Assembly: GCA_918026815.1 (NCBI GenBank)
Contig: CAKJVC010000162.1
Location: forward strand, 1 to 64,000
Length of the DNA: 64,000 nucleotides
Direction: 5' to 3'
Source: Chalara sp. BL73
Taxonomy: Eukaryota > Ascomycota > Leotiomycetes > Helotiales
This document shows, piece by piece, positions 25,201 through 37,624 of the stretch. The position numbers and the translations under genes were made by a program. How positions within the stretch are numbered: position 1 is the stretch's first letter; every line of letters starts with the position of its first letter. Below the pieces are notes generated by a model. That model did not search any database, was not told the origin of the DNA, and saw only the letters and a list, made by a program, of their open reading frames with translations.

Positions 25201-26638
25201 AATGTCCCACTGAAAAAAAGAATCACGCTACTGTAGTAAGATGAGTGAAGATGTTGTTTTGGGATGAATCGATAATCAGATTCTGGTAAAGCAAATTGAC
25301 AAGTTTGCTATTGAGACGTCCCACCAACTCCCGCATTTTCCATATTCGATAATTTGCTCGTCGCTGTCTCGCTAAGGTTCGTAAATAAGATGAGTAGCAT
25401 AATCTATTGCTGGGCTATGGAACGGTTTATGTGTGCTTCATACGGCGTATGCAAATTATAGATTAGTTTGACGTTATTTCCAAGAGCCATTGCCAAAAGC
25501 CACACCATGACCTAATCTCACGACCTCGCTTGTGACTCTTCTTGTGGGCATCGTTCGCCGTGCGAGTAATCCGCAGCTATGCTGCACGGCCACACATCAT
25601 GGCATCGCCACACGTTATCCTATAGTCAGCGCCTTCCAATCGATCTGCCCAACTAAATCGAGCTCTCATAATCTCCAAGTGCTGAGTAAGTACCCTCGTA
25701 CCTGTGGCTGGTGAGTAGAAGGGGAGATCTCAAGGAATTCGAGGATGAGGAATGAAGATAGGAATAGCCTCTATAGTACAACAAGCACCTGCCAAGAGAT
25801 CTAACTTTATACTCCACTGCCCACTTTGAGCATTTTCCTCCTTCGACCATGAAGTTGGATCACCATGGCGGTGGTTCAGGGGAATGTGAACTTACCTGAG
25901 TTTGGAATGTTGACATCCAAAGAAAGATGGTTCATTTCGGCCATGATCCTCTAGAGAGACTGCGCGACCCCTTGAATCCTCCTCCCTGCACACAGCTGGT
26001 AAGCGATGGTGGGATTGGTATCTTTGGACGACACCTCATCACCCTGAGCAAAAAAACAACTACCCAAAAAACACCAAGAAATAAGTTACGATGAGCCATA
26101 CAGACGACGAGTTTCTTTCAGATGAACCGTATCGCATGTTGGAGCAATTTCCACTGCAGAGCGTGTCGCGCTCCCACCAAAGATGTTTTGGGGCTTGGCG
26201 CCAGAAACACGCTGCACAGCCTCTTACCATGATCGAGCGAAGGATCAGCATCCTGCCCCAACAACCCCCTTCCCTCCCCTCCCCCATAGCCCTAGTCACA
26301 TAGCCTGGACACATCCCAACAACAGCGGTCAAGCAGACCTCTGACCAGCGCAGCCCGCTGCAATTTTAGTGCACCGCGAAGCCAGGCATGGTAAAGGAAC
26401 CGTCGTTTGTGCTTGTTTGGTGGGTGAGTTTCACACTTATGTCACCACGCCATCCACCCGCACTTAGGGGCTTTTACTTAACTTAGCTGTGATGCATAGG
26501 GGTTGTGTGGCAGCAACATATTAAAACTCTTTCGGCACCCCCTCCCCTTCCAAACCATTACAAGTTGATGCGGCTGAATAAGTTAAGAATATACCCCATA
26601 TTTCGTTTGTCTTGCGTTAAGTCGCCTGCTTGATTGTT
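22259..26638. other. Gene-poor 4.4 kb stretch
   Basis: No gene can be supported. Short frames on both strands lack recognisable motifs. Around 24500-24725 on the plus strand a Ser/Glu-rich frame (SAPAFSEGSEESQEKEPTET) seems to continue in another frame (VPPVVIAVGDFQVAVGDL) after a run of five C, which may be a decayed or mis-read exon. On the minus strand 25210-24807 holds two overlapping protein-like frames. At 26091 a 70-codon frame (MSHTDDEFLSDEPYRMLEQF) follows a leader-like A/C-rich stretch and could be a first exon. None is called as a gene. Confidence 0.4.
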
Positions 26639-27667
26639 ATGATTGCGAGGATGGCCAACTGGGAACAACCTCGATATCCTCCGAGGACGTCATCGCGATG
26701 GCCAGCACCGGGGATATTTGTGAATGTGGAGTTCGGGGTGTCTATGCGGCCGGAAGATAAGACACACACGGCATCTATGAAATACGCTTCCAAGAGGATG
26801 GAAGAAAGACTTCAGGAGGAGAGGATACGGCAACAGCATGAGTCGGGTTTATTCTATCTACAGCAGCAACAAGAGCAAGAGCTGTCTCGACACCCAACGA
26901 TTTTGATGCCAGCGAGAGGCGACCCTCAACGCCAGGCTCGTCTTTATGATCAACATGATAGAGCAGAACAAGCTCGCCAACGACAGAGGAGCTTGGGGGT
27001 ATCTATGAGAGAACAGCATGAAAGAGGCACGTCCGCGCCGCCAACTGTTGCGGATAGGACGCAGCCCATCAGCCCGATAAGCCCTGTAAGCCCGCTCATC
27101 ATCAGTCCGGAGCAGATACCTTACATCCCCTTGGGATTAAGCATCCCCGATTACGGAAAACCTGTGGAAAGAACCGCTCCTGTGGAACACCGCTTGAGCC
27201 CTCAGAGTGCCGGTGTGCCTGCCGGGAGAATCAATCAAGACCTGCCTCCTACGCCGTCAAATCAGTTTCGTCTTGGGGATGCAGACTTGCCATGGTCAGT
27301 GCCTCCATGGTATCGGGCACCAGAACCAGAATTTGCAAGTATTGCAAGCCCGGTTGTTGCGAGGGTTGAGAATGAGCATAGACGTTTGGATGACCCTCAA
27401 CGCGTGAGAGATTTGGAGGCTTTGCACCAAGCGATGATGACTGTGGATAGCCTTAGTGCCGAAGGATGGGAGCCAGCGAGCTGGGAAGGGTTAGGAGCAT
27501 TACCCAGTGGACCAAGGAGTCTCGGATGGGCTGTGGCTACAAGCGATTCATCACAGTATCTGCGACCAAACATGGCTTCACCAGGACCTCCACCCTATGT
27601 TGTCAGTCAATGGGAACAAAGATTTGGAAGGAGTCGCCATCGGCCACGATCTTCGGGAATGCCTTGA
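26639..27667 (+). CDS. Hypothetical protein, Gln/Arg-rich with Pro-rich centre
   Basis: I do not recognise this single-exon protein of 342 residues (ATG 26639; ATG 26651, giving MANWEQPRYPPRTSSRWPAP, is an alternative start). An upstream in-frame TTG at 26630 is not counted. The first third is charged and Gln-rich and probably coiled (KRMEERLQEERIRQQHESGL, LQQQQEQELSRH). The centre has a short repeat of PISP units (PISPISPVSPLI). The C-terminus is Trp/Pro-rich (DLPWSVPPWYRAPEPEF, GWEPASWEGLGALPSGPRSL). There is no signal peptide or membrane helix. Length, uniform codon use and absence of stops support a real gene. It looks lineage-restricted and largely disordered. Confidence 0.65.
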   Translation: MIARMANWEQPRYPPRTSSRWPAPGIFVNVEFGVSMRPEDKTHTASMKYASKRMEERLQEERIRQQHESGLFYLQQQQEQELSRHPTILMPARGDPQRQARLYDQHDRAEQARQRQRSLGVSMREQHERGTSAPPTVADRTQPISPISPVSPLIISPEQIPYIPLGLSIPDYGKPVERTAPVEHRLSPQSAGVPAGRINQDLPPTPSNQFRLGDADLPWSVPPWYRAPEPEFASIASPVVARVENEHRRLDDPQRVRDLEALHQAMMTVDSLSAEGWEPASWEGLGALPSGPRSLGWAVATSDSSQYLRPNMASPGPPPYVVSQWEQRFGRSRHRPRSSGMP

Positions 27668-29656
27668 GGAATTAATCATCAGAACGGCTATATTACAACG
27701 ACTACTTGATATCTTTTATCAACACGAATTTCATAACTATAACGCCGCCTCAAATATCGACAATAGTTTATTATCTATTCACTAATATACAAACGAGTAA
27801 CCGGATTCACCAAGGAACATAAATTGAGGCTATCAACGCATTTCGTACATATCATTATGATCTACCTGCAGTGCGCGGAAAAGAGAAGCAACGTTTACAG
27901 CTTTGAAACCCAGTCAGGCTATGAAACGGAAGCGGAATGCCACTACTCTACATAGAATCTTTTCATGTAGTAAATGGCGTTGGTGCAAGGGCTCAGTAAT
28001 AGTGGAGAATGGAGTAATACTCCAGTGATTCCAAGTGACATTTCTCACGAGGATCGAGCGCAAATGTCAAACAGACAAAATAATGTGTAACATTAGGCTC
28101 TACGCAGCAATCTATGAATAGAAATTTATTCCTCCATGATCGTCAAAAGATCGAACTGCTAGGTACTTTTTTCCCCGCGTTTATTGTCCCTTCCACAAAT
28201 CATCTTAAAACTTCCTTATCCGGGACCAAACAAATCTTTGCAACAATACACTCCATTTCCATAAAACAACCATCAGTAAATAGCCGTTCAAGTCAGACGC
28301 CTAATCAAGGATCATAGCACAGCAAAATTCCAACCTAGGAAGTATCTCCGGTTCAGTCTTATATCATCGCCATAAAATGGAACAATACGCTTTCCCCTTT
28401 TCAACTCCATTTCCCAAGCGCGATATCAGATGAGGAACGCGCTTCTTCCCCCTGAGCCAAAAAGAGAAACAGAAACGAGAAACCCCCCGTTTGTCAGCGT
28501 TCCCCCACATCCTGGTCTGGCGTCACTCAGGCTGCTTGGGATGCGACCTCGGGCGGCTGTGGCGTGCCTCATATCCGATTTTCTTTTAGGGATCCTCGAC
28601 GGTGCAGCGCGGGGTGTGGATGCTGGGTATCTGCGTCCGTGGAAGGCCTACGGCCGGGAAAGAAGGGCCGTTGTTCGCTGCTGTTGCTGTTGCTTGCACT
28701 GCCACCTGACTCTAATTTCCATCTGTATCGAGAGCTGCTGTATCAGTGAACACAGTGAATGGTGATTTGTTGGGTGATGGGAAGATGACCCAGCGGCTTG
28801 GATTGTTACACGGGGAATGCCCACAGCCTTGTTGGAAACATTGCAGTGTTACAGTGATGATAGGGAATCTTGCATCTACTTTACAGATTGGCGGTCGTTT
28901 ACTGTACATTTTTGAATTTACATTTTCCTACTTGGGCATGCATGACGGCAATGGGGCGGCAGTGAGAATCTAGCAGTTCATTGGAGATCGCAACAGCCAT
29001 GTTTCGACTACCGCATGAAGGCGAAGCTGATGTCAGATCAAATGTTTTCTGCCATCATATCTGTAGGCTGTCATTGCTTAGAAGCAGATATTCAGTAGCG
29101 TGTCGGTGAGCTCTGTATGTAAAATCCTATTCTATTATCTTTATACCAAAGCATGCTGAGAAGTACACTTTCAAGTGAACCATTCTCTTTGCATTTCCTC
29201 TGTCAGTATGAATGTCAGGTTCATGAAATGCGATATTTGGATGTAGAGAAATTTACCAATTACCAATTTCTAATATGGGAAAGATTGGCATCCGCTATGC
29301 ATCCACATCGGCCAGATTCTTGATACCCAACATGGTTGATTTTCTCCTATTGAGCCTATGTCCTCGTCACATCCAACAGACAGCCCCTAGAATGCTCAGC
29401 CAAAAACGGAATTGCGAATACTGAAAGATGGCAAGGCATTCACCATGCTTTGGCTGAGCACTGCATCACGCCTCCTGCACTTTCACTTAACTCTCATTCG
29501 CCGTATTCCCTTTAGCTGCAAGTGGGTGAAGTCGATGAGAGGGCGATCACTAATGTTTGTTGTCTGCCTGCAGGTCTGTGATCACACTACTGGAGGGACA
29601 TACCTAGGGCATCTGCAACGAGGTCTGAGTTCGAAGGGGGCTTTGTATGCCCTTTC
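27668..29656. other. Intergenic, nothing firm
   Basis: A plus-strand frame at 28430-28765 is Cys-rich only because of a GCT/GTT-type repeat (about 28678-28700) and is not convincing. No other feature was recognised. Confidence 0.45.
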
Positions 29657-29938
29657 TTAATGTGCCACTGGAAATTTAACCCTCCCGGTACGAAGCACCT
29701 CAGTGAACATGCCAGCCTTCTCTAATATCTCACGCGCGGTCAACTGATACGTATTCTTGTCATACAAAGCAAAGCCACATACAGAATCTATTCTCAGTGG
29801 CCAATTACCCTGAAGATTTCTGCTCCTGAGCAACCCGCGCGGGAATGTAGTCTTACCATTGACGCATCTGCACACGAGGTACAACATGAAGGGCTCAATG
29901 ATTCTGCCATTCTCCTCTAATGCGAATATCTTAGCCAT
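29657..29938 (-). CDS. Possible small protein of 93 residues
   Basis: An ATG (29936-29938) opens a 93-codon frame with a protein-like composition: MAKIFALEENGRIIEPFMLY, FALYDKNTYQLTAREILEKA and a short basic end. I know no relative. There are no close in-frame introns and no signal peptide. It lies in a gene-poor area upstream of nothing obvious, so it may be spurious; transcription would decide. Confidence 0.3.
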   Translation of the reverse strand: MAKIFALEENGRIIEPFMLYLVCRCVNGKTTFPRGLLRSRNLQGNWPLRIDSVCGFALYDKNTYQLTAREILEKAGMFTEVLRTGRVKFPVAH

Positions 29939-30104
29939 CCATGATATCTTGCTACATAGCTACCTAGAAGCGATGCCTCCAGCTCCTAACTCCAGCCCTC
30001 CAAAGTTCAACCAAGGCGAACTCAGAGGCTAACTAAATTTCAAAACGCCGTAACTCAATCACCCACAATCACAAACCAAACATAATGCGCGAACCAAGAG
30101 CAAC

Positions 30105-30695
30105 TCAATACTCGATAGCCCTTGAACTATTTCCGCCATGATGATAGTCGAGATACCGCTGCTGGGTCCGCTCCGCATACTGGTATTCGATAGCTCGGTT
30201 ATGCATGCTGTCCGCGGTCTTGTTCCTACTGTTCTCCTTCGCAACTTCACCGACGACGCTGGCCACTCCTAGGCCAACCGCCGTCGCTGCTGTGTAGGCC
30301 AATGCTGTCGGCCCCAGCCAGAGCGCTACAGCTGTGCCGCCCAGCACCGCAAGCGGATTCCAGCCTCCGCCATTACCATTTTCGTTACTCGTGGCCGAAG
30401 CAGTAGTAGCATTTGTGCTGCTTTGGATACGAGTTGGTCTATCATCGATGGTCTCCACACTCTCCACGCTCGAGACGGAGGGAGCTCGACCCCGTCGCCT
30501 CGGGGCTTTGTATGAGACGGGGGATGGTGACCTGGCATAAGGGCGGTGACTTGGCTCGTATGATGGCTGCGGCTGCATTGCCTGGAATGCCGCAAACTGC
30601 TTTTCCAGCTTCTTTCGCTGTGGAAGGTTAATTACGAGATGATTATCTTCCATGTCACTGACCTTGCGCTCTTTCATATACGTTCGGATCCCCAT
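30105..30695 (-). CDS. Hypothetical protein with Gly/Ala hydrophobic segment
   Basis: This is a single-exon frame of 196 residues from the ATG at 30695. The N-terminus is basic and polar (MGIRTYMKERKVSDMEDNHL), followed by a low-complexity Pro/Ser/Arg part (YARSPSPVSYKAPRRRGRAP). A hydrophobic Gly/Ala-rich segment at about residues 116-148 contains LAVLGGTAVALWLGPTALAY and could form one or two membrane helices. The C-terminus is polar (AIEYQYAERTQQRYLDYHHG), and the dipeptide unit AIEY occurs twice. I do not recognise a family. Composition supports a real, probably lineage-specific, protein. Confidence 0.55.
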   Translation of the reverse strand: MGIRTYMKERKVSDMEDNHLVINLPQRKKLEKQFAAFQAMQPQPSYEPSHRPYARSPSPVSYKAPRRRGRAPSVSSVESVETIDDRPTRIQSSTNATTASATSNENGNGGGWNPLAVLGGTAVALWLGPTALAYTAATAVGLGVASVVGEVAKENSRNKTADSMHNRAIEYQYAERTQQRYLDYHHGGNSSRAIEY

Positions 30696-31699
30696 GATAT
30701 CTATCTCTAACTGCAGGCCCAGGTTAAGTGGTCAAGACTTTAGGTTTCAAGCCTCAGCAGAAGTAAATTTCTAACACGGTGGATATTGGGCAAATGTTGC
30801 TACAAATACCATTCTGTCCTTCTGGGAGGGCTTTCTTCGCATGGTTGAAGCAGTGGCGCGAGGCTCTTCGAACACCAAGCCTATAGGCGGGAGCATCGTA
30901 TGATTGAGGCTCTAGTAAAAGATCATGCATGAGCTGAATACTATTTATCAAGCCTCTTTCCGATCTGGTGACATGGGAATGAGATTGATATGGGCTGATA
31001 AATATATGGAGAATACGGAATCAAAATTTGCTGGAATTGATATCAATTGCCTTTTCCCTCCCACATACATATTCGAGGGAAACTAAATATTCGGGCTATG
31101 CCTTCCAGAAGAAGTCCCAAATAATGTTTTCATATCTCATGGTCATTTTGGATTTTTAACATTTTCTTTCCTGATCTTCTCCCAAGTAAAAGTCTTAAAT
31201 GGGCTATATCTGATCAAAAGAACTGTGTAACATCGTGCCGCGTTCCAAAGAGTCTCGCCGTGTTGTGGCAACAGCCACTTCGGCTCCGATTGGGCGGCAC
31301 GAAGCGAATTTTCCAAGTGTTGCTCAGCTTAAGACCAGGTCACTAGAATTAGAACTGGTTGGTAACGAATTGTGTCCAGAATGCATGATAATACTTCGAA
31401 GCTGTGAAAAAATTTGGCTTCCTGCAAGATATGACACATATCATTTGTGCCTGTGCTTATGGCGTTTGCCGACTAATTGTGGTGGTGGTTCAGGGTTAAA
31501 AGCCCCCCCCCCTTATCTTTAAGCGAGACATAGCTAGTTCTAACCGGGTTTAATGGTGAGCTAAAGGACTTTTTGATAGATTCCAGCGGGCTGAATGATG
31601 GCTTCTCGGGAAAATGACGGGTATAATACATTGTCCTACAGTCGAGAATATATTTTACACGTAGCCAAAAGGCAACGGTTGGGAGAGCCTCATCCAAGA
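30696..31699. other. Intergenic, nothing recognised
   Basis: AT-rich DNA between the hypothetical gene and the end of the HAD gene. It holds a C9 run near 31504-31512. No protein-like frame was seen. Confidence 0.5.
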
Positions 31700-32664
31700 C
31701 TATTCATTACGGTTCTTGCTTGTCCATTCTTTGATGGAGCTCACAGCTTCATCTACTCCTTTGGCAATGATTGTTGGCCCACCACTCGCCAAATCTCCTA
31801 ATTTATCAGTCCATCCTCCTGCACCAGAATGTCCTCCTGCCCTATCTATCCATGCCGCTGCTCATAATAAATCATTAGTCCCACATTTCGATGAAAACTT
31901 TGGCGCCGTATGACACACGAAATTTATCGAGCCTTCAATGGCAATGTATCTGATTATAAAGACACTCACCTTGAATTCCCGCAGCTCTCGCTCCAACAAC
32001 ATCGAATGGATTGGCCGATACAAGCCATATACTCTCCAGATCATCCGCTTTCCCTACCTTTTTTGCGAGATGTTGATACACCCTCTTGTCAGGTTTGTAT
32101 GCCTCGACGTCTTCTACAGTGATAAGCTTAGAGAAGACTTCCTGGAAAGGGCTTAAGGACGGGCTCTCCTCGATGGATGACTTGACCATTTTTTCAGTTC
32201 CGTTGGAGAAAACGTAGGCATCCGCCTCACTCCAAGACGACAAAGCCTGCAGGGCTGACCCAACTTCAGGAAACGCCTCAAGAGAGTCGTAAGCTTTCAT
32301 GAGGCTCCCGATTTCCTCTTCATTTAGGGTCTCTGAAGACTCGGCAAGTGCATGAAGCAGCGAAGCCTTCGTCACATCTGAGAACGGCTTATAGAGCGCT
32401 ATGCCTTGGTCAGGGGTGATATGAGCAACACTATATAGGCCATTTAAACTTACACATGCTATTCAGCCTCCAAGTATACTCCAACTGAAATCGTCTCCAA
32501 AGCGCGGCTATAGACTTGGCCTTTTCATTGCCGAAATGAGAGGCTAACTCTTTGGCGATGCTTTCGGTGGAAAGCAGCGTGCCGTAGAGGTCGAAAGCGA
32601 TGCTTGTCTTGTGCGAGTTAGATGAAGCGAAGTGTTGGTGGACTTGTCTTTTGGAGATCTCCAT
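31700..32664 (-). CDS. HAD-superfamily, 2-haloacid dehalogenase type II
   Basis: This is a cytosolic HAD hydrolase of the L-2-haloacid dehalogenase-like group. The nucleophile motif is SIAFDLYGTLL (Asp about 25). Motif II is VFSNGTEK (Ser/Asn about 135-136), the catalytic Lys is in AYKPDKRVYQ (about 172), and motif IV is LVSANPFDVVGARAAG (Asp about 203). The helical cap lies between motifs I and II (FQLEYTWRLNSM). Introns are 32399..32453 and 31858..31969. Three exons sum to 798 nt, 265 residues, a normal family length. All catalytic residues are present, so the enzyme should be active, but the natural substrate in fungi is unknown. It is divergent from the HNH-like gene with 384 bp between start codons. 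Confidence 0.87.
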
Positions 32665-33048
32665 TGTGATCTCCTCTATCGTATAAAGAGATAGGCTCCG
32701 GGATGGAGCTGATGATATATTTCAGATCAGCCTTGAGCAAAAAAGTAGAAGGGCGCACAGAACCTTGTTACAAGTAATAACAATGTTGTGATGTATGTCT
32801 ACGAGGGTATGTGGCCTCATGCGGGGGAGGGGCAGTATAGTGGCGCTCCTTGGCATGCAAATGATTCATTACCGTAAGACCCGACGGGATGGACCGATAG
32901 ACTCACGTCGGACACGACACTTCACCACATACAAGTCCACACATATATATACCTATGACCCAGCATTCATTTTCACGCTTGACTCTGTCCTGTATTTTCT
33001 GCTCCAGATCCAGCACAATAGCTAAAACCTCGATATTCAGTAGATATC
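32665..33048. promoter_or_regulatory. Divergent promoter region, HAD gene / HNH-like gene
   Basis: 384 bp between opposing start codons must hold both promoters. A TATA-like run (ACACATATATATACC, about 32939-32953) lies about 100 bp before the HNH-like ATG and may be its TATA element. Confidence 0.45.
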
Positions 33049-34112
33049 ATGAATGGGAATGAAAGCCCCAACTTCGATACTTTTAGAGACTGCCTTGCTA
33101 CACCTCTAATCCAAAAATCGGTCGAGAAACCATCGCTGACCAAGGTTCGCAAAAATCGTATATCACACAACGCTGCTGAACGAAGCACGAGCGCCACAAA
33201 ACCAGTCGAGGTCAAGGAAGCGCCAAACGACATCGAGGAACTAGCCGAATTCATAGATGTAAGTCCCCTTCCCCAACAAACAATCCAGGGCTCCCTAACG
33301 TAACACAAAAGTACATAGCATCCGAGATATTCACCAGTCTGCCTGAGACACTGCGTACGCTGACATATTCGGCATGGTATAATTCTACATCTCTGCAATC
33401 TCAGTATTCGGAAGACTTCCCGAAGGACAAGGCGCATTCTATACTCAATTCCCTACCGCCGAGCATTGAGGAGTCCCTGACTACATATAACCTCCTCCCG
33501 CCTCTGAAGACTCTAACTGAGTTTTTGACTCCTGTGTTGACGGAGTATGTGAGTAAAGTTACCGACGCGCCGCCACCAGCGAGCGTCACGAGGTAAGATT
33601 CTTTAGCTGTAAATCATCATGTCCTTCAAAAGAAGCGATGAGCCTAACAGCACGCCTGGGCTTCGAAGCGTCTCGTTTGTCTCGCGGCCGCGGTACTTGA
33701 AAACGAGTTTCCAAGCTCTCTCCTTCATAAAAGGATGTTAAATACAACGCTGATTCGTCGGACAGGGAGCTGGCGACGGAATGCGAGATCTGTGAACGTA
33801 GCTGGGTACCTCTTACGTATCACCACCTCATCCCGAGGGAGGTACATGCCAAGGTGTTGAAGAGGGGATGGCATACCGAAGATCATTTAATGGATGCGGC
33901 GTGGATATGTAGAGCTTGTCATAGTAAGCTTTATGCATTTCTCTGTTGGTTCTCAAGAACGGGCTAGCTGATAAAATTTAGGTTTTGTGCATAAGGTTGC
34001 GACGAATGAAGAGTTGGCGAGGGAATACTTCACTGTTGAGAGGTTGCTTGACAGGGAAGATGTGAGGAGCTTTGCTGGGTGGATTGGGAAGGTGAGGTGG
34101 AAGGCGAGGTAG
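33049..34112 (+). CDS. HNH-like zinc domain protein
   Basis: The ATG at 33049 starts a protein of 259 residues. The N-terminal half is unremarkable. The C-terminal half has a treble-clef HNH-like core: CEIC, then LTYHHLIPREVHAK, then AAWICRACHSFVHK, ending in a conserved-looking ELAREYFTVERLL and FAGWIGKVRWKAR. Two CxxC pairs would bind zinc and the HH pair plus the last His fit the HNH fold, but I cannot see the central Asn, so nuclease activity is uncertain. Introns are 33259..33311, 33593..33765 (173 nt, the longest in the window) and 33924..33981. Exons sum to 780 nt in frame. Similar proteins are common and unnamed in ascomycetes, as far as I recall. Confidence 0.8.
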
Positions 34113-37100
34113 TATGGGTTATAGCAAGGACATCTTTGCCAAAGAGAGCAGAGAAACATGCACTGGCAGAGAGCGCAGCTTTGGCACGGTCATTTAGCCA
34201 GCTCTATAGTTTCTGAGGCGTGCTTGAGTGATGGCAATATATACCATAACTTCATGCTTGTATCTGAGCTCCCAACATGTGTTAGTACGTATCCAAAACC
34301 GCAACTAGCTGCTCGGTGGATAGGCTCCATATGAAAAAGGGATAAGCGCGCTGGAAAATCTTGCCGTGAAAAATACTAGAGAACATGGCTGCGGAATGAT
34401 AAAGAGAAGTCACAAGCCAACATTGCGAGTTTCCCTTTGCATCCGATTCAGTAGATATATTTCATATCGATTTTCCGTAAGATCATTTGCGCTGTAAATT
34501 AATACTGAAGAGATATACGGTTTGAATCAGCGCTCTATTATCTACACACAGATTGGGCAACGCTTGAAGTATGTGTTTAATGCCGATAGCTTTATCTTTC
34601 CTAAAATTTCCAATGCGACCTCTTTCGTAGATGACATTGTGCCACTAAACAAAATTTAACATGAACGACACCCACAACAGAGCCCAAAGGTGTGAATGCA
34701 AGATTTGGCCCTATTGTATTACGAATATAGCCCTTCGGAATGTCTTGGGAGGATGTGCCCGTGTAGTTTTGTCCTGGCGAATACTAATGCTGATCCGCTC
34801 GCAAAACGAATCCATTTACCTCGCTTGAGGGGTGTTATGGCGTGGAGAGCTTCAGCGAGGGTTGTATACTAATTTAACCTCCCCAACGCTCATGGCTGGG
34901 GGCCCGATGTTGCTTTCATGCGCTGGGGTTAAGATACAGCTTAGCAATACTATGGCTACGACGCATAGAGATTGGTGTAAACGTTCTGGTTTGAGAAAAT
35001 TTGGGGCATATAATGCATATAGTATTCAGAGTACTTATAGTGCTAATGGAAATCAGAGAGTTTGAAGGATTCGTAGCGTTGAAGGTGCTTCTTTGGTCGA
35101 ACAAATGCCCAACTGTGTAAGTTGACACGTGACGTATGCTCATTTTGCGAACGGTGAAACAAGATTTGAAACATACTTGTTTATTGTATGATAATAATTT
35201 TACAAACAATTGATGATGAAAAGCCTCGGTGACTCTCGTTGCGTGTTTGAGTTATCATCTAGTCGTCGGTAATTGCTTTTAGTATGTTCTTTTGTATCAT
35301 GATATTGAAACGTGCATGGAAACGGCACTGCGTCGCCGCATCCTACCAGTAAGAAACCTAGTTGAAGTAGTCACGACGATCGCGAATTCCGGTGAAAAGA
35401 CTAGGAGAAGCAACAGCGGTTATGTTTTAGGTAGGGATTGGCGCGGTATGGGGAATTGAGAATGCCATGTTAAGGTGGAATCAAGAATCCCATGTTTTCA
35501 GATGTGGGGTTTTATGACAAATCATTGCGTCACTGAGAGCGGAGCAAGAGCTCCTCACAAATGACAAAAAGTAGGTTTGAACGCGGTTGGGGCCCGTCCG
35601 CATCACAATGTTGCCGTGCGTTGCACAAAACAACACAAACAAAAGCGGAATACAGTACCCTTTACCTCGAATTACTACCACTAAAAGGCTGCAGGACAAC
35701 CCGGCAGAACCACTGGCCCAAATATGAATCATGTGTTTTCGTGACAGAAAAGGGGCGCTGACAAGATAGCCCGCGCTATGTGGCTGATCGCTCCCGGGAA
35801 AGGTCCTGCAGCACTGCAGCAAACTTCACGCCAGTCACATCATTGGCCGTTAATAGCGCAGTGAGAGAAACTTTGAGTTTCTTGTTGGTAAATAGCTCGA
35901 CGTTGGCATCTCTGGAAACTATGCCCGGAGACAGCATAGAGAGAAAGCAAGGACGAACGTCTCCTATACGCTGAGGGTTACCTTAAGAGTAAATTAACTC
36001 GTACTCTGGGAACTTTTCATTCGCTGACCAGCTCGTTGGCACCATTACCTGCTTAAATTTGGCCTGTGCTGGTGAGCCAAAGGAAGCTTTCTCCTAAGGC
36101 GTGAAGCAAGAACGAACCATGGGGAGATCAGTACCCTGGCCAGCGTCGGAAGGTTGTCTCCAAATACAGTGGTTGTCTGTGATTAATTTTTGCTTTTGCT
36201 TTTGCTTTTGCACTGCTGGGCCGGGCCAGGGCTGGGGCCAACAGATTGTCGTTCGGTGGCATCAGCACAGCCAGGGATATGATGCTTCTTGGACTCGGCA
36301 ATCGTGAATTGCCACGCTAGGATCAGATCTGCAGCTGGCACGGCCGATCAGTGTCTATAAGGTTGGAAACAGAGTTGGGCTAAGGTTCAGGGTGGAAAGA
36401 TGGAGGGGGGCAAATTCTGCATCGAGAGAGCCAGGCTCATCTGAACCTGTAGTGTCTAAGTGTTACTCTACTTACCAATATTCCGAAGCAGTGGAGCGCA
36501 CAAGGTACTACTGCTGCTAATGTGGTGCGTGCAGAAACCGAATTTAATTGGAATAAACTGGCCAAGAGTCAAGCGATGGCCAAACGGTCTTGTTCCCGAT
36601 TCCGTACGCCTACGGCTATTCTACCAGTAGTTGGAGGAAAGTGTCTTGCCTTAAGGCTTAATGATTGGAAGAAGGACAATTGAATCTGGTGCTTGTCCTA
36701 TTCACACCTAGCCTACAGGATTCTGTAGCCTATCACCAATCTACCCTTTCCTCTGTGCTACTGGGTGCGGCCTCATTTCCTGGATTCCCTGGACGCTCGT
36801 TTAGAGTTTATGATGGAATTCGCGGGGTCTTCTGAATGCGCATACCTGCCTTGCGGTATGCAGAAAGAGAGCGGCACCAGTAGAGCCAGCCCTCCCCAGA
36901 AGCCAAAAAAAAAGAAAGGGTTAGAGAGAGGCAGTTAAAAAGATGGAGAAGGAGAGCCGGAAGGAGGAGGAAATGGGAAAAGCCCGCACACGTCAAAACC
37001 GATGTAAATTCCTGATGGAAGACCTATCGACTTTTATCTTTCATTTACCCTGAGACATTTGAGACTGTTGAGACATCAAATTTCTCTGGCAGCCACAACT

Positions 37101-37624
37101 GTTTTCTTTTTCTTTTCTTTTTCTCTTGAAACCTTAGCTTTTATCGGATTACTTATTGAGAGCAATTACTTACTCTTCGATCAAATTTAATTCTTTGTAC
37201 CTGGCTGGATATACTTTGCGGCGTTCAGCCCACATCCCCCAACCTCGCTTGTGCCGGTCCCGATCACCACCCCATGTTTTCTGGTGCTGTTCATCGCGAT
37301 TACTAGCATAATCACTTGGAATATTGGGTTCTCTGGATCGCGTTTTTCTGCTACAGAACTCTGTTCAGAGATTTCTTGGATCTGCACACTTTCCCCAAGG
37401 AGAATCCTCTCTCCTTGTTGACCCAGCGGACTTGATCTTGCACCGCTCCCACTTTGCGCTTTAAACCCTCAGATCCCACATTCACGGTCTACTGTGCCTG
37501 TACCCTCCGAGTCGAAGCTACCCCGCAAATAACCACCATCACTAAACAACAAACGAGCACAACAACACCTCAAAGCCGGTGACCATCAATTCCGGCTAGT
37601 GCTCTGTTCTCTGAACGCTGAGTA
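34113..37624. other. Long non-coding stretch upstream of the conserved Q-rich protein gene
   Basis: About 3.5 kb without a supported gene. The last 600 bp look like a 5' leader: pyrimidine tracts (for example about 37097-37123) followed by CA-rich sequence up to the ATG at 37625. It contains a (TTTTGC)4 repeat and several purine-rich runs. The size is unusual for this compact window. Confidence 0.5.
36188..36211. repeat. (TTTTGC)4 tandem repeat
   Basis: Four perfect copies of a 6-bp unit in the long upstream region of the gene at 37625. Confidence 0.85.

Noticed and set aside
28430..28765. Cys-rich 111-codon frame
   Set aside because: The cysteines come from a TGCTGTTGC-type repeat; the rest has no protein-like pattern and the region shows no splice support.
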